Positions 12,304-25,146 of a stretch of DNA of 64,000 bases are shown in pieces; the stretch's first letter is position 1, and every line of letters starts with the position of its first letter. This DNA is from Lithospermum erythrorhizon (taxonomy: Eukaryota > Streptophyta > Magnoliopsida > Boraginales > Boraginaceae), in NCBI GenBank assembly GCA_019722365.1, contig JADFUC010001453.1:372001-436000 (forward strand). Reading direction: 5' to 3'. The notes beneath the pieces are model-generated. The model saw only the letters and a program-made list of their open reading frames with translations. It made no database searches and was not told the DNA's origin. A program made the translations under genes and the position numbers.

Positions 12304-13687
12304 TGTTGTCTTACTTTATTATTTCTAGGTATGTATTTGTTTATTGTAGTGTTATGAATGCATATCATTGGTATAAAAAGCAATTATAAGTAGAAAAGAT
12401 GTTTAGGAGCCACAATCGTTTAAGATTCTTAGTAGAGGTATATTTTATATTTACGCTATGATAATTTGGATTCTTATTACATTCATGTTATAATTTTGAT
12501 TTTGAATGATTGTGTCAGGTGTCTAGTAGCGGGATGAGAGTCTGACTATTAGTAAGTTCTATGTTTGTTTGTTTATTGAAGATATCTTAGAATCGAATCA
12601 TTTCACAATTAACCTTTAGGTGTAAGTCGCTTTTTATCTTTGTTTTGATATTAGATAAGCGTTGAAGTTATATTGAAGTGTATAACATTTTCTTTCGTTT
12701 ATCTCAAATATCGTTGTCAAGCGTTTGCGGATAGCGAATTCACCGAGGTTGGGGAAGGATAAGATTGTGGCTCTCTACCAGCAGAAAACTGAGATATCAC
12801 CGAAACGATTAGATGAGAGAATAGAGAGCTTAAATTAATATGTTTACCAAAATCCTTGAAGTATTTATCTTTAAAATTTGGTACCCTGGGTTAGATGTTT
12901 GTAAATCTTATAGATACATTGATATCGTTTGAGCGATGTTTGTTGGGAATTATATTTTGAATGAAATATTAGTAGAGTATGATTTATAAAATATTTTGAA
13001 TTATGATATTAGCTTGGTTTTGTTTTTTTTATAAAAAATATTTATAATAATAAGTTTACCAAAAGATACTTTTGAAATGTCGCCCAATTATTAGGAGGGT
13101 CTTCTTTAAAGTGTCCTCACAAGTTGCTCGGTAACAGAGCGACTTGCTTGAAATCTCTAAATTATTCACTTAGAAGGCGGGTTCAAAAATATCCACATGA
13201 AATTGAGAGTAGCAGAAACTGCATGGCGATCTTCAAAGTTAAATTATTTGAAAGGCGTCTATTATAATAATATTTTTGTGTCCTTTTTATATCTTTTAAA
13301 GTGTCCCTTTTTATAGTAGTGAATCCATTACCTATATTGTTTTAGAAAACAAAATACGAGCTTCAAGAAATATCTTCCAATACTTGAGCTTTAAGAAGAT
13401 CTTCCTGAATTAAGAAACAAAAACTCAGTCCACATCATATATCATTGCCTAGAAACAAATACTCAGTTTAATAGAATTATCTGTATTTATCTTAGAACAT
13501 GGAAACAATACAAATTGAAACTTATAGCAGTGACATGTTAGGTGACACTTCGACCAGTTTTGTCAAAACATAAAAGTAGTGATTTAATTCAAAATGCATA
13601 ATATTTGTATAGAATGACATTTAGTTCATTTCAATTTCACACAAAAAAAAAATACACATTTTAAATAATTTTATAATTCGAATCTAT

Positions 13688-13913
13688 TACTTTCTCCATT
13701 TCAAAAAAATTATGCATTTGAAACTTTTAAAATCCTTGTTTCTGGCGTAAATATCATTAATTTTATAGAAAAATTATAAAAAGTTGATATTTAATATATA
13801 TTGAAATGAATCCCAACGAGTTTATATTATTTTTTATTGGCTAATAAAAATTCATGGTCAAAGTTTGACCCTAAAAATTGAAATGATACAATTTTTTTAG
13901 AATGGAAGAAATA
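13688..13913. mobile_element. Stowaway-like MITE
   Basis: The left end TACTTTCTCCATTTCAAAAA is mirrored by TTTTTTAGAATGGAAGAAAT at the right, bounded by TA on both sides. It is 226 bp. The interior resembles, in reverse orientation, the fragment near 25.95-26.13 kb, so the two belong to one family. It sits between the CACTA element and the DUF868 gene. Confidence 0.7.
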
Positions 13914-14591
13914 TTAAGTGATTTAAAATTCGGAATCCGTCTATGGAGTGGGAAATATTCAGACTTTAAGACCCTTTCTTTGGGATCTCACTTGTTCACA
14001 GCCTCTACCGAAATATTCAGTTTCATCCACATATATACAAATCTAAACATCCTCTTTGATCCAGTCACAAAAACAACCTGAAAAGTCCAACAAATCATGA
14101 CAAATATCATTTCCGTTGAAACCTCCAAAAACAATTTATTTACATTTTTGAAAAATAATATTTTTGGTTCGTATGAATTTTTATTCCTCTTAATCAATAT
14201 TTACCAACTTTAATTACATGGCATCTCTAAGGAACAAAATTTCGTATATCCTACATCATCAATAAAATTCTTTCCAAACGCATATTCTTCTTCGAATTTC
14301 GATGTAAAATTATTTTGGATCTTGGTACACATTGGAAAAAAACAAGATTATATCCTTCAGTGCAACATGCATATAGTTGCTTTGATCTCATGAAGAAGAA
14401 TACCACCATTATGGAAACAAGAAAAATATATTTCAATAGATCTAATTGAACAAGAGAATGAATTCTTCTCTGTCCATGTGATGGTTTATTGTGTTTCAAA
14501 TTATTGAGACTTGCATTTCACAATTCATATTAAAACGAATACATAAAAGGGGTTAAAATTTAGAATCAAGAAACAAGAATACATTTAGGCC
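13914..14591. other. upstream region of the DUF868 gene
   Basis: AT-rich sequence with no gene. It should contain the promoter and leader of the gene starting at 14592, but no convincing TATA box could be singled out. The open frames here on the - strand (13988-14197, 14251-14499) resemble no protein family. Confidence 0.5.
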
Positions 14592-15530
14592 ATGGCCTAT
14601 GCTTTGAGCTCTAGATCATCATCATTGTCTGCAACACAACTCCTTCATCCCCAAAAAATAACAGAATATTCTTCTGTGGTGACATGTAACAATAAATCGA
14701 CACAAACAAATGTCACATGTGTATACCAAGCTTACATTGGAGGTTTTTGGAGAAATGTCACAATTACATGGAGCAAGAATTTGATGAATCATTGTGTTAC
14801 AATATATGTGGATAGTATTGAGACTGAAACACAAAGCACTTGCAAGATTGATCTAAAGCCGTGGCATTTTTGGGCGAAAAGAGGGTACAAAACATTCGAG
14901 GTTGATGAACATCAATTAGAAGCATATTGGGATTTGAGATCAGCAACATTTTCAGGGAGCAGCCCTGAACCTTGTGCAGGTTACTATGTTGCTTTGATTT
15001 GGGAGGAAGAGATTGTCATGTTAATAGGCGATTACAAGAGAAAGGCGTATAAGAGGACGAAGGCGAGGCCTTCCCTGGTTGATGCTGTGTTTTATTACAA
15101 GAAGGAACATGTTTTTGGTAAGAGAAGTTTCGCGACAAGGGCTAAATTTGATTTGAAAAATAAAGAACATTACATTGTTGTGGAGAGCTCGACGACAGGG
15201 CCTAGTGATCCTGAGATGTGGATTAGTATTGATGGGGTTGGTCTGATTCACATAAAGAACTTGCAATGGAAATTCAGGGGAAATCAGACTGTACAAGTTG
15301 ATAAACAGCCTGTACAAGTTTTTTGGGATGTGTATTCTTGGTTGTTTAGTACTCCTGGTTCGAGCCATGGTTCGTTTATATTCAAGCCGGGCGAGATTGG
15401 TTTGGATACCGACATTGAGGAAGGTAATCGGGTTGTTGATAGCGATGATGGCAATGGCGAAAGCCTATTTCACTCTGCTCGGAGCGATTCAAAATTCTGC
15501 ATGTTCCTTTATGCATGGAAGGTTGAGTGA
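14592..15530 (+). CDS. DUF868 family protein, single exon, 312 aa
   Basis: The protein belongs to the plant-specific DUF868 (PF05910) family, whose biochemical function is not established. The family core runs through most of the protein. Typical segments are YWDLRSATFSGSSPEP (about 111-126), LIGDYKRKAYKRTKARPSLV (about 144-163), KEHVFGKRSFATRAKFD (about 171-187), ESSTTGPSDPEMWISIDGVG (about 198-217) and LQWKFRGNQTVQVDKQPVQV (about 224-243), followed by FWDVYSWLFS. The frame is open from ATG to TGA with no damage. Length and lack of introns are usual for the family. The acidic stretch near residues 275-290 and the last residues FCMFLYAWKVE are also usual. The start at 14592 is a true ATG just before the conserved region. 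No signal peptide or membrane segment is evident. Confidence 0.93.
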   Translation: MAYALSSRSSSLSATQLLHPQKITEYSSVVTCNNKSTQTNVTCVYQAYIGGFWRNVTITWSKNLMNHCVTIYVDSIETETQSTCKIDLKPWHFWAKRGYKTFEVDEHQLEAYWDLRSATFSGSSPEPCAGYYVALIWEEEIVMLIGDYKRKAYKRTKARPSLVDAVFYYKKEHVFGKRSFATRAKFDLKNKEHYIVVESSTTGPSDPEMWISIDGVGLIHIKNLQWKFRGNQTVQVDKQPVQVFWDVYSWLFSTPGSSHGSFIFKPGEIGLDTDIEEGNRVVDSDDGNGESLFHSARSDSKFCMFLYAWKVE

Positions 15531-15533
15531 GCC

Positions 15534-18500
15534 ATGAAAGAACACAAAATAAGTCTAGAGTAAGTTAATTCAATGGATTAAAAAATGTTGATCCAGTGAT
15601 GGAGATGGTCTTAAAGATATGAATCATGGCTTTCTGCAATTCTGCTCCAATGTGTCATGAGCGAGTTACAATCTTGATGAACATCATTGTTGTTAACCTT
15701 AATCCAATGATTGTTGCAATGTGGTAGTATGACAAGGTTTATGACACTCTTGTACAAATTATTTCTTATTTAAAACTCCGTATCTGTTTCTAATGTTCAT
15801 TACAATATGTCTCAGTTTATACAAAAACAGCATTACATATGAATATTAATGCATATGTTTTACTAACGATTTAATCGATACAAGTAGTATAATAATCACT
15901 TCAATTTCAATATGTTTTGAAACAACATTATTAATTTGGCTGTCTTCACATATTTGAGTTACTCAGGTTGTCAATTGAAAGTTTTGCAAAAAACATGGAG
16001 GGAAGGGGATGAGACGATGAATAAAGGTTAAGTGGATTGATGGTGGGGTTGGATCTTCGATCAATTCTTCAATGGGTGAATGGCCTTGCATTATAGATTA
16101 AATTTTATCATGTCAGTTAGTCACTTGAATTTTTAAATATGCAAAATGCTTTGGGTCGTTTGACGATTTGAACTAAATTGAGTGCTTTTATATATCACGT
16201 AATTAATACTTCATTATATTTCATATTAAAATTATTTTTGTATAACGGTATAATTGTAATAGATTTTTTTACTTGAAAAAATCACATTCACAATATATAT
16301 ATATTTAACCCTTTTTGTGATACGGTATTTTTTGATTTGTCGATGATTGATATTCGTTAATAAGCAGGTAAATTCACTAAATCTGATTGAATTAGGAAGC
16401 ATCACGTATATTTAACCCACTTTTTTTGTGATGGGTCTTGTTTTTATAGCTAATGAAAAAATGTCGTCAGCAAAGAAATAATTAAAATTTAGGGAAGCGG
16501 GGGATCGCGAGCAAGGTCGAAATAATCCAAATGGTGTCTGACATTTGATTGAATATTTTATGCTTAATCGATAATACGAGACATAACAATTACTTGACGG
16601 AGAATTTTGTGCGAGTCTTATCGACAAGTGGCTTCTTGATTATTCTGCATTAATAATCCACTGCAAAATAAGGTTGGACTTCGTTTTAAATTCATTTTAT
16701 TTGCTTGACGTGGTGTGAAACAAAATCGATAGAATCTCAATATGTAGAAGAAATAAACCCCATATGTATTAGTCATTAATGAGTTGTTTAGCGTTTAGTA
16801 TGAAGCGAACTCCGTCCCTCCCAGTCCACCAGACGTGATGGGTAATAATATGCAAATTAAGGATGAAATTTTAGTGTATGTATATATTTAATCCCATTTA
16901 TTTTATTAAAAAAAATATATCAAATTATGGTAAAATTAAAATTATTGATCCTAGCTAAATTATTTAAAAATGTTAAATTAATAAATGCTTATCCAAATAA
17001 AATAAAATTATTTTATGAGCTTAATGAATAAAAAATGATAGTGTAAATATGGAAAGGTATAATAGTCAATAAGATATTTTATTTTATGTTAAAGAGATCT
17101 GGCCTTGATTAAGATAAAACTAGGGGACCTAAAATGGTAATACAAAAAACTCGGAGGCCGATTGGCGTTAATAAAGCAGGCTTGCAGATATGAACAGCAT
17201 TCTTGATACTTACATGAATTCGGAGGCGAGGAAATGGTAGTTAAAAGAGTTTCGATCGTACTTGATATAAAACTACTTTGAAACTTTGTTAAGTATTCAA
17301 ATCGTTTATGTTTTAAGCGTTTAATAATTGTTATATTTGCTTAACATTTATGAAATCTAAACTCATTAATTAAGCTGGTTAGAACTTTGTCTTATCATAT
17401 TTTGATACTATTGACCAGTTTATGTGGCGTATATCTAGAATCTTTTTCATTATCAAAGCATGGATCTTTAGAAAATAGATCGAGTTTGTATGTCTTTTTT
17501 GTCTCGACGTTAACTTTTTCATTAGTACATTAACTATAATATTTAAGATCACTTTCTAATCACGTGAAAAATTATTATAGGTATTTTAGAAAGTGTAACA
17601 TTGAAGTGAGGTCCACTTCTTGAACTACTTAAGTAAGGTGGTGCATGAAAAAAAATTGATTATAGATGATTGATGATGATAAAGAAGCTTAGGAATGAAA
17701 TCTTTTTTTATTTTTGGTTTGAGTTGTTTGTAATTAATGTTTTCCTTCATTGCTTTAGTTTAATTTTGATGGATGATGTCTATGATATTGTGGTGAAAGA
17801 TGGAAGACGTAGGGTAAAGCCTTGAGGTTGAAGATGAAGTCTATTGGACTGAATATTAAAAGTAGTGGTGTTGGGCTCATAGATAGGGGTTATGTGTTGG
17901 ATCAAAATGGGTTGAAATTTCAAATGAATAAATGGGTTGAATTAATATATGGACCAAAATTGTTTTAGGACTTATTGAGACCCATTATATCTACTCTAGT
18001 GGTCTAGTATAATATTTGGACCAAGGTTCAAGACAATATAGTGGTATTTCGAATTGTTAAATTTCGTTGATAATTTTATAGTTTGATCCTCTGGGTGGCG
18101 GCGAGCCAGAATTTTTTCGGCCCGATATTTGATCGAATCGAGCTTCGGGTTCGTTATTGACCGCTCTCATATTAGTTAAATAATGTTATGGTAACTCAAG
18201 CATATTATTCTTAAATCATTTTCATCTCGAATATTAATGATACATTTATCTCAATTTCTCTAAGTATTATTTCAATATTCTAAAACCACAGCATTGTCTT
18301 AAAAGAAAATTGATTTTTTAAATGTAGTTTATCATGATTTTTTTAATGTACATTTTGTAATGTTGTCAATTTTGATTGTTATTTAAGATTCCCCAAGTTC
18401 TAGATTTACGATGTAATGTTTGAATTTTCTTTGGTAAATGGGTAGTGAATTAAAAACTAGGTTTAGAATGACGTTATTATGCAGGTTTTTTAAATAGGAT

Positions 18501-19488
18501 TTAAGCAATGCTTGTGAAAAATTCTTTAATGAGGAATTGGAATTTCACTTGAAATTCAGGTTATCTCCATCAGTAGAACCACGAGTCAAAAAAGATAGTT
18601 GCTCAACGATTATACACCGACTATGTAAAATTGCATATATTATTATTACAGAATAATGTAAATCTTTCAACCAAACCGATTGAGTTACCATTTCAATTAT
18701 TGTAATAATGCAGCCATGACACTATAATGATGAGTCAAACGTACGGCTGATCTCAAAATAATAAAAAATCATTTTTCCGGGAGAGTTTGGTAAGGATGTA
18801 TGTCCTCATCAAGACTTCCCTGGAAGACTTGAAAGACAACGGTGGAGAGTGCGGACATGCAGCTAGTGATAAAACTAGAAATTTTATATAGGTGTTAATA
18901 AATTAATATTATATTTCGTATATAAATGAAAAAAAAATATATAAATTTAGGAACAACAAATGATATAATTTTTAAATAAATAAATATTAAAATTTAATTT
19001 TTTAATAATAAAAATTAAAATTTTCATAAATTTAAAGGAACGACTATTCTTTTAATTCCTCCACTACCAGCCCTGCAGGTATAAACAAAATGTTTTTATC
19101 TACTTTCCGTGGAAGAACAGTCTCTTGCATTGACCAATTAAATTACTTTTCCCCAAGAATTTCCGTGGAAATTTCTAAGCTATATGCCTAAATTTTTAAG
19201 CTAAAAAATTGAGAGTTAAATCATACTACCTATAAATTGAGGTAGGTTTGGTGATGGCGATCAAGGCATGCATTGCTGATTTTTAATTATATCGTGTGTT
19301 GCAACAAAATTTTTATTATTTATATCTGTGAATAATAAAATCTTTTTTTGAGGAAAATATCTTCACTGATGCAGAAAGTGTTTATGAAGCAGATTGGGTT
19401 TTGATTATCAATCTAGTATTATACGTATCTTTGGCGTCTGATATGGGCGACATTATGAATTTCAGTGGTTGAGTTGGCTTTGAAATTT
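15534..19488. other. gene-free AT-rich spacer (about 4 kb)
   Basis: The beginning is probably the 3' untranslated region of the DUF868 gene. The remainder is AT-rich, and short open frames such as 16412-16627 (-) match nothing I know. No RNA gene or well-formed transposon ends were found. The segment near 18080-18160 is slightly richer in G and C. Confidence 0.5.
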
Positions 19489-19493
19489 GGATA

Positions 19494-19738
19494 TGTTGTG
19501 AATGATTTTATGATAGAATAGAAATATGATTAATATATATGTATATATATATGATAGAAACGAAAATACAATTTTTTACATCGTTCACAATACTCCTTTA
19601 GATACATTGCAGATTAGATAAATTAATACTTATCCACTAAACAAGGAATGAAGAAATAATAAAGATTCTCCTACTTTTACGTTAATCCTATAAATAATAT
19701 TGACTATTATTTCCTTAAATAAAAACCATCGATTATGT
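19494..19738 (-). repeat. 3' LTR of the 19.5-kb Copia element
   Basis: Direct repeat partner of 23695-23947, sharing TGTTGTGAATGATTTTATGA at the outer edge, an AT-dinucleotide run, ACTCCTTTAGATACATT and AAATAATATTG. The inner edge near 19738 is approximate because the copies diverge there. Confidence 0.85.
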
Positions 19739-19989
19739 CTAAAAGCTTGAAGATTATTTGAAGATCGTCGATCTTGGCGCTATATTTTCTTGCCTTTTCG
19801 CGTGCGGTGTGTGTTTGTCGAACATTTAAAAGTTCGACACCAAATAAATTTGTCAGGTGTTGGTTGCCTTTATGCATGTAGTCGGCGGATTCTGCTTTTA
19901 GTGTAGTCTTTTACCATGCTGTGGTTTCACTTGCTTCCCACTTTTCTGAACAAAGTGATAATGCACTCCAATGTGCTTCGTCCGGGAAT

Positions 19990-22900
19990 GAAACAGATTC
20001 CTTACTGATATCTTAGCGTCGGCAATACATGAAATAAGGTGCTCACATTCTTGTTTGTGAAGCCCTCAGTAACCTTTGAATCAACAAACTACTTACCAAC
20101 TTATTAAACATCATATATTCTGCCTTATTTGTAGATAAATTACAACATTTTGTAATTTTGAAAATCCAACTTTTACGACTCCATTTCTGAGAAGTAAACA
20201 CAAAGCACATGTGGAATTTCCTGCCTCAAAGATCACGCAAAATCCGAATCGACATAACCACTGCTAATAAAATCCGATCCTCCATAGCATAATGCAACAT
20301 TTGAGGTTCCTTTGACGTATCTTAGAACTCTCTTGCGCGTTACCGATGCTCACTTCCCGAGATTAGCCGTATATCCTCTTGTGGCTACATTCATGCGATA
20401 TGCAGTCGTATAAATATTAGCGAACATTAAGAACTTATTTGTTGATGCATCGATTTACCACGAGAGACATTTCCTTCATTTCCTCTTGTTGCTAGGACAC
20501 ATACTTGAGGATAACGGGAATTCACGGAAAGAGGGTAGAAATTGAAACTACGATCTTAAATGTTGAGCTGACGAATTTATTAAATGTTGTTCTTAAAACC
20601 CAAATCTTTACATTATTTACGTCTTAGTAATTCGTCCCTAGAATCTTGTTTGAGTGATCCCAAGTCCCCTTCATTTCAAATTCTTTAGCTTGAGTTGTGC
20701 CTTCGATTCTTTTACACGATCTTTTGTTAGAACTCTGCCTGATATGTCATTAAATACAAATAATAAAATGATATGTCGTCTTGCAAAACCTCTTGAAATA
20801 TGTACAAGGGTCTGAATTGAGTCTGTTGTATCCAAGGCTCGTAATAAATGAATCAAATCTCTTATACCAACATCTCGGTGCCTGTTTGAGACCATATAGA
20901 GATTTTTCCTTTCTGAAACAGATTCTTGCTTGCTCAGTTCTTAGAAACCTTAAGTTTGGAGCATTTAAATCTCCTCTTCCAAGATTTTATGAAGAAAAGT
21001 TTAACATCTAATTATACTTTCACAGATGTAGGTCAATCTAGCATACATTGCCGGTACTACTCTAGAAACTTTTTGTAAGTCAACAAGCCAGTGAAAATAT
21101 CTCATTGAAATCAATGCGCTTAACTGCGGCGTATCCTTTATAGTAGTCTTACTGCGATAGTTTCAGCGATCATTGCTATTAAGCTTGTTTTTATAAACCC
21201 ATTTATTATTACAATGAAACTTTCTTCACTTTGTGATAGCAGTATAAGATACCGCGTTTGTTCTTATAGAGAAAGACTTATTTCCTCTTGTTCTTGTCGT
21301 CCGCAGAGATGCGTCTGAATTCTTGATGCTTCACCGGAAAGTTGTTGACTCTCCATCGCTTCGTTAAAAACAATGTAGCGTTACTCTCGTAATATAATCG
21401 AGTATCGATCGGTTTTCTTTTCAAGCGATTTGATGCGTGTGATTTACGGTTCCGCGGGTTTATACTTTACTCTTGTATCTACGTACTCACAATTGACCGG
21501 ATGAATTTTGTTGTTGGGATTCCTTTTCCATGTAAACTGTTGTAGTTGTTGGTTCTTTTCCTACTGTGCTATCATTATTATATTCCTTTTGTAGCTTGTT
21601 CTCTACAAAAATAACTTCCCTAGCGATCAGTAACTTTGCCGGGGTAAGTTCATGGCGATACCGCTTTTCTCCCGTCGGCGTACCCCAAGAAAAAGCATTT
21701 TCTAGATTTTGGATCTAGCTTGGTTGTTTCTTGGGCATTGTCGCGATACTTACGAGACTTCCGAATATATTAGTCACAGAATTGTCGGTTTAACTTTCCC
21801 GTTTCCACATCTTGAATTTAATACTTCGACTCGATTGTTGTTGACGGTGATACGTTTATCGCGTAACGAGGCGGTATTCGCGTACGCTGAGAATGATTTT
21901 CGAGCGCATTAATCCGTTCTGTTATTCCGTTACTGGCGAGGGTGTATGCGGTGGTGAGGTATGCTTTTGATGCGCCCCGTGTTTCTGAAATTCGGCAAAT
22001 TCTTTGCTTGTATATTCTCTCCGTTATCGCCTTAAACAACAGTCTTAACTTCCGATTCAAGTTCAAGCACCTTGAAAGTTTTGAAAGTTTAATACATCTG
22101 CTTTTCTCTTGATCGGATACACCCAACAATCTTACGGAATAATCATGAAATAATGAACGCAAAGTACGCGCTTACCTCGAGAGAGCAGTATCGATGCGCT
22201 TTCCATACATGAGTGGTCGATCCCACAGAATCTCACGAGCTTCTACAAATTTGATGTACTAAACTGTCCCCATCTTTGCCTTTACTTATGACACAATTTT
22301 CACAAAAGGCAAAGTCGCTTTTAGCGGAGTCTGAGTAGACGTTGTTCTGAAATCTTGTTCTTGCTCGGACATATGTTCGAACACTACATGCCAGCATAAT
22401 TAAAACATTTTCATTTTGGATCTGAAGCTTGACAAATGTACCTCGCTTCTTTATTAAATTCTCCATGAAAGATCCTGACTTAGAAACTATTTTCACTACA
22501 TGTGTAAGTGTTAGTCTTGTCCAGTGACTTTCGTATCCGCTACCATAACAAAATTTCACAGTCGAGGTGCTTCTAATTTACCCTAATGACGGTAAATTCT
22601 TTTTCAGACCTTTTCGCGTGTAAAGCATCTCGAATGAGTGCGAATGATACCAAATCATGTAAAACTTTAGTTTGATGGTTCAATCGACAATCTTGAGGCA
22701 TGATCATTACTGACTACACAGATCCCTTGGGAATAGGTTCATAATCTTGGGAAACCCGTTTAAAATTAGCGAGGTCATGTGAGCTTAGCTCGAGTCAATG
22801 AGTCATAAATGCGTAAATTCATTCTTCTTTTTTATAAGTTGTCCTTATTTCCACAATAATAAAACCGCATTGTTTGAGGTGCCCAGGTATATTTCCACGT

Positions 22901-23600
22901 GGATTGGAATTGTGTTTAAACTCAGCAATCCTTACGAAATGAAATTTTGCCACGGTTGTAGCGTTTGGGTTTTCTTGCTTAGCGATTTTGATCTACAGTT
23001 TTGGAAACCAGCGAGCCACGTTCGCTGATCTGCATTCGCAGTAATACCTCACGCTTTGTTTGCATATTGGTCGTTCTATAAATGCTTTGTTAAGTAATGT
23101 AGATTTTCTTAACCCGAGAATAGCATTGCCAATATTATCAAAAACGAAGAACTACGTAATGGGTATTTTTTTCAAACTAATAATGGAGTTAGTCATCTGA
23201 ATCCAGGTAGACTTTGAAGTAATATTTAAATCGTTAATTTTATTATTTATTCTATAATCCATTGAATTAATTTGGGGAAAATGGCGTGAATTAGCGAGTT
23301 GATGTGTTCTGTCATCAAAGTGGATTCCGACATTCTTAACGTGTATAATTTTCTCTTAAGGAAAATTTTGTTGTGAAGGGATTTGACCTCGTACAATTTT
23401 GTGAGATGATCTGCCGGATACTCTTTCATGGCTTAACTTTCTCTTCTATCTTTGGACAATATCTGCAAATGCACTTGATACGAGTGGATATTTATGTCAT
23501 TTTCATCCATCTTGTTCCATTTTTCATCTGTGATATCTCTGTAGCCACTTTCGTGATTGCCCTTGAAATCATTATGCTTTTCTAATTCACAATTTTTATC
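19990..23600 (-). pseudogene. Copia gag-pol remnant
   Basis: The domains read from high to low coordinates in changing frames. A protease-like segment (AHMTSLILNGFP, after a degraded D-S-G) lies near 22.7-22.8 kb. An integrase segment lies near 21.88-22.05 kb (KAYLTTAYT, then an NGITERIN-like stretch, matching 'YLTTPYTPQQNGVAER'). RT begins near 21.2 kb with KWVYK and continues to about 20.7 kb (the 'LYGLKQAP' region and LLFVFND). An RNase H-like segment near 20.1 kb reads NLSTNKAEYM. Stops and frameshifts are frequent, so no functional polyprotein can be made. Gag upstream of 22.9 kb is too eroded to delimit. Confidence 0.8.
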
Positions 23601-23694
23601 TTTAATTTCCATGTGAAATTTTTTCCATTAAATTTTTCCAATCTCGAATTTTGCGTCGTTGCTTATCGCTGTCTGACGAAATTTCGATACAGCT

Positions 23695-23947
23695 TGTTGT
23701 GAATGATTTTATGATAGAATAGAAATATGACTAATATATATATATATATATATATGATAGAAGACGAAGAAATACAATTTTTTTACATCTTATTACATAC
23801 TCCTTTAGATACATTTATAGTTAGATAAATTAATCTTATCATTAAACAGGAATGGAGAAATAATAAAGATTCTGCTCACACTTTTCGTTAATCCCCATAA
23901 ATAATATTGGCTATTAATTTTCTTAAAATAAAAACCATGATTTATTA
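23695..23947 (-). repeat. 5' LTR of the 19.5-kb Copia element
   Basis: Direct repeat partner of 19494-19738, ending against the GGATA target duplication at 23948-23952. It includes an (AT)n run near 23736-23755. Confidence 0.85.
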
Positions 23948-23952
23948 GGATA

Positions 23953-24927
23953 TGTGTCACAGACGGGGCCTATGATGAGATTCGATCTTGACTTAGAGAT
24001 ATAGTCCAGAGCGGTGGTCTTGAAGCGTCTTGATCCCGTGTGGTGTGTGGACTTGATGGATTGTCTTAGACTTGGATCCCTTTACGAGATATAAAATTTG
24101 AATGGAGGGACTTGGACCTCTGTTTGATTGAAATGGGTAAATTTAATTTGGTGGTTGGACCCTGCTTTGACTTGGATAGGTGGGCCAGTTGGATCATGGC
24201 CACTGCTTCTTTGGATATCTTGGTGGTTGAATGCTTGATCCTTCTTGACTTGATGTGTGGTGTGACTTTGATGAACCTACCTTGAGGGTTGGGTTCACTT
24301 GATGAGGGCCTTAGCAGCTTACTTGTATTTGATGTTGGATCTAGAGGATGAAACATTGAGTTGATCAGCTCTTTGATTTGGCTTGGGGGTTGGAGTTTTC
24401 TGGGTAGCTTGCGGGATGGTTAGCCCCTCTTCTCTTGGTATGTTCAGGCGCCTATTTGATATAGGAGGTAGGGAGTTAAACCCAACTTGATCCTCTCCAC
24501 GAATTTGATATAGTGTAGGAGACTTTAGCGGCGTGTTTGTTCGCGAACTTTGTTAGGGATGGGCATCTCGAGCTTCTTGTCGGAGATTCAGTTAATCCGC
24601 CTTCACTTGAGGGTTGGGCGCCTACTTGGGTGTAGGAGGTAGGGGCTGACTGGCGATCGCCTGCAGATTTGATGTAGTGTAGGGAACTTTGACGGTATTT
24701 CCTGTTGGTTGGGGGAGGGAGGCTTCTTTTATTTGTTGGGCTAGGATTTTCCGTCTTCGCTGATGGTTATTAACAATATTAGGGAAATATAAGAAATCTG
24801 ATTTTTATATGTTATGTTAAAAGTAAATCCTAAATTTGATAAAATAATGATATAAGAAGTTGAATTTGAGGAAATTTTATAGGTAAGTTGCTGGCTTTAT
24901 CCATAGTTTCCTTCCAAATTATATACT
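23953..24927. other. G-rich repeat-like spacer
   Basis: Base composition is G/T-rich on the + strand, unlike the AT-rich surroundings. Motifs such as CTTGGATC, TTGATG and GGGTTGG recur. The open frame at 24066-24356 (-) is a low-complexity translation of this repeat and is not believable as a gene. An internal duplication is listed separately. Confidence 0.5.
24447..24695. repeat. two-copy direct repeat, 170-bp offset
   Basis: GGCGCCTA followed by a GTAGGAGGTAGGG-like segment and then TTTGAT(A/G)TAGTGTAGG occurs at 24447-24533 and again, diverged, at 24617-24695. The order of motifs is conserved between the copies. It is probably part of a decayed LTR or minisatellite; the family was not recognised. 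Confidence 0.6.
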
Positions 24928-25100
24928 GTATAATGCCAATTCAAGGTCCCACAAAAATATAAAATCCCCAAGTCTATGACTAGTTATTACTCCTTTTCAG
25001 ACTTTCCATGTAAATTAGTTATTACTCCTTTTCAGACTTTCCATGTAAATTCTATATTGTATAATGCCAATTCAAGGTCCCACTAAAATATAAAATTCCT
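24928..25100. repeat. nested direct duplications upstream of the lipid-transfer gene
   Basis: A perfect 35-bp tandem pair (unit start AGTTATTACTCCTTTTCAGA) occupies 24982-25016 and 25017-25051. It is flanked by a second direct repeat, GTATAATGCCAATTCAAGGT and following bases, at 24928 and 25059. The arrangement implies two successive duplication events within 50-220 bp of the gene's TATA box. Confidence 0.9.
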
Positions 25101-25146
25101 AAAACACATGCATGCAATATACAGCATCTTATCATTCTCATGGTCC

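Larger units (their letters stand above)
7563..13321 (+). mobile_element. CACTA (En/Spm-type) DNA transposon, decayed
   Basis: The left end is CACTACTACAAAAATGCA and the right end is ...TTTTTATAGTAGTG, the inverted termini diagnostic of CACTA elements. Subterminal motifs related to AAAGTGTCC recur near the right end (about 13110 and 13300). The element is 5.76 kb and carries a fragment of a TNP2-type transposase at 11.2-11.7 kb. The flanking 3-bp target duplication is not clean (TAA on the left, AAT on the right). An LTR-like fragment shared with 30 and 52 kb is embedded at 8.2-8.8 kb. Confidence 0.8.
19494..23947 (-). mobile_element. Copia LTR retrotransposon, complete ends, decayed coding region
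   Basis: Two direct repeats of about 245-253 bp bound the element. Both begin TGTTGTGAATGATTTTATGA (19494 and 23695) and stay alignable to the AAAACCAT motif near their ends. The 5-bp flanking duplication GGATA is present at 19489-19493 and 23948-23952, so the insertion boundaries are well supported. The pol order gag-protease-integrase-RT-RNase H on the - strand places this in Copia. The element is 4.45 kb. The LTRs differ at many positions and the coding region is full of stops, so the insertion is old. Confidence 0.88.

Noticed and set aside
7560..13324. A 3-bp target duplication for CACTA 1
   Set aside because: TAA on the left and AAT on the right do not match, so no duplication is claimed even though the termini are convincing.
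15021..15368. 115-codon frame antisense to the DUF868 gene
   Set aside because: Entirely within a well-supported coding sequence on the other strand; its product has no family features.
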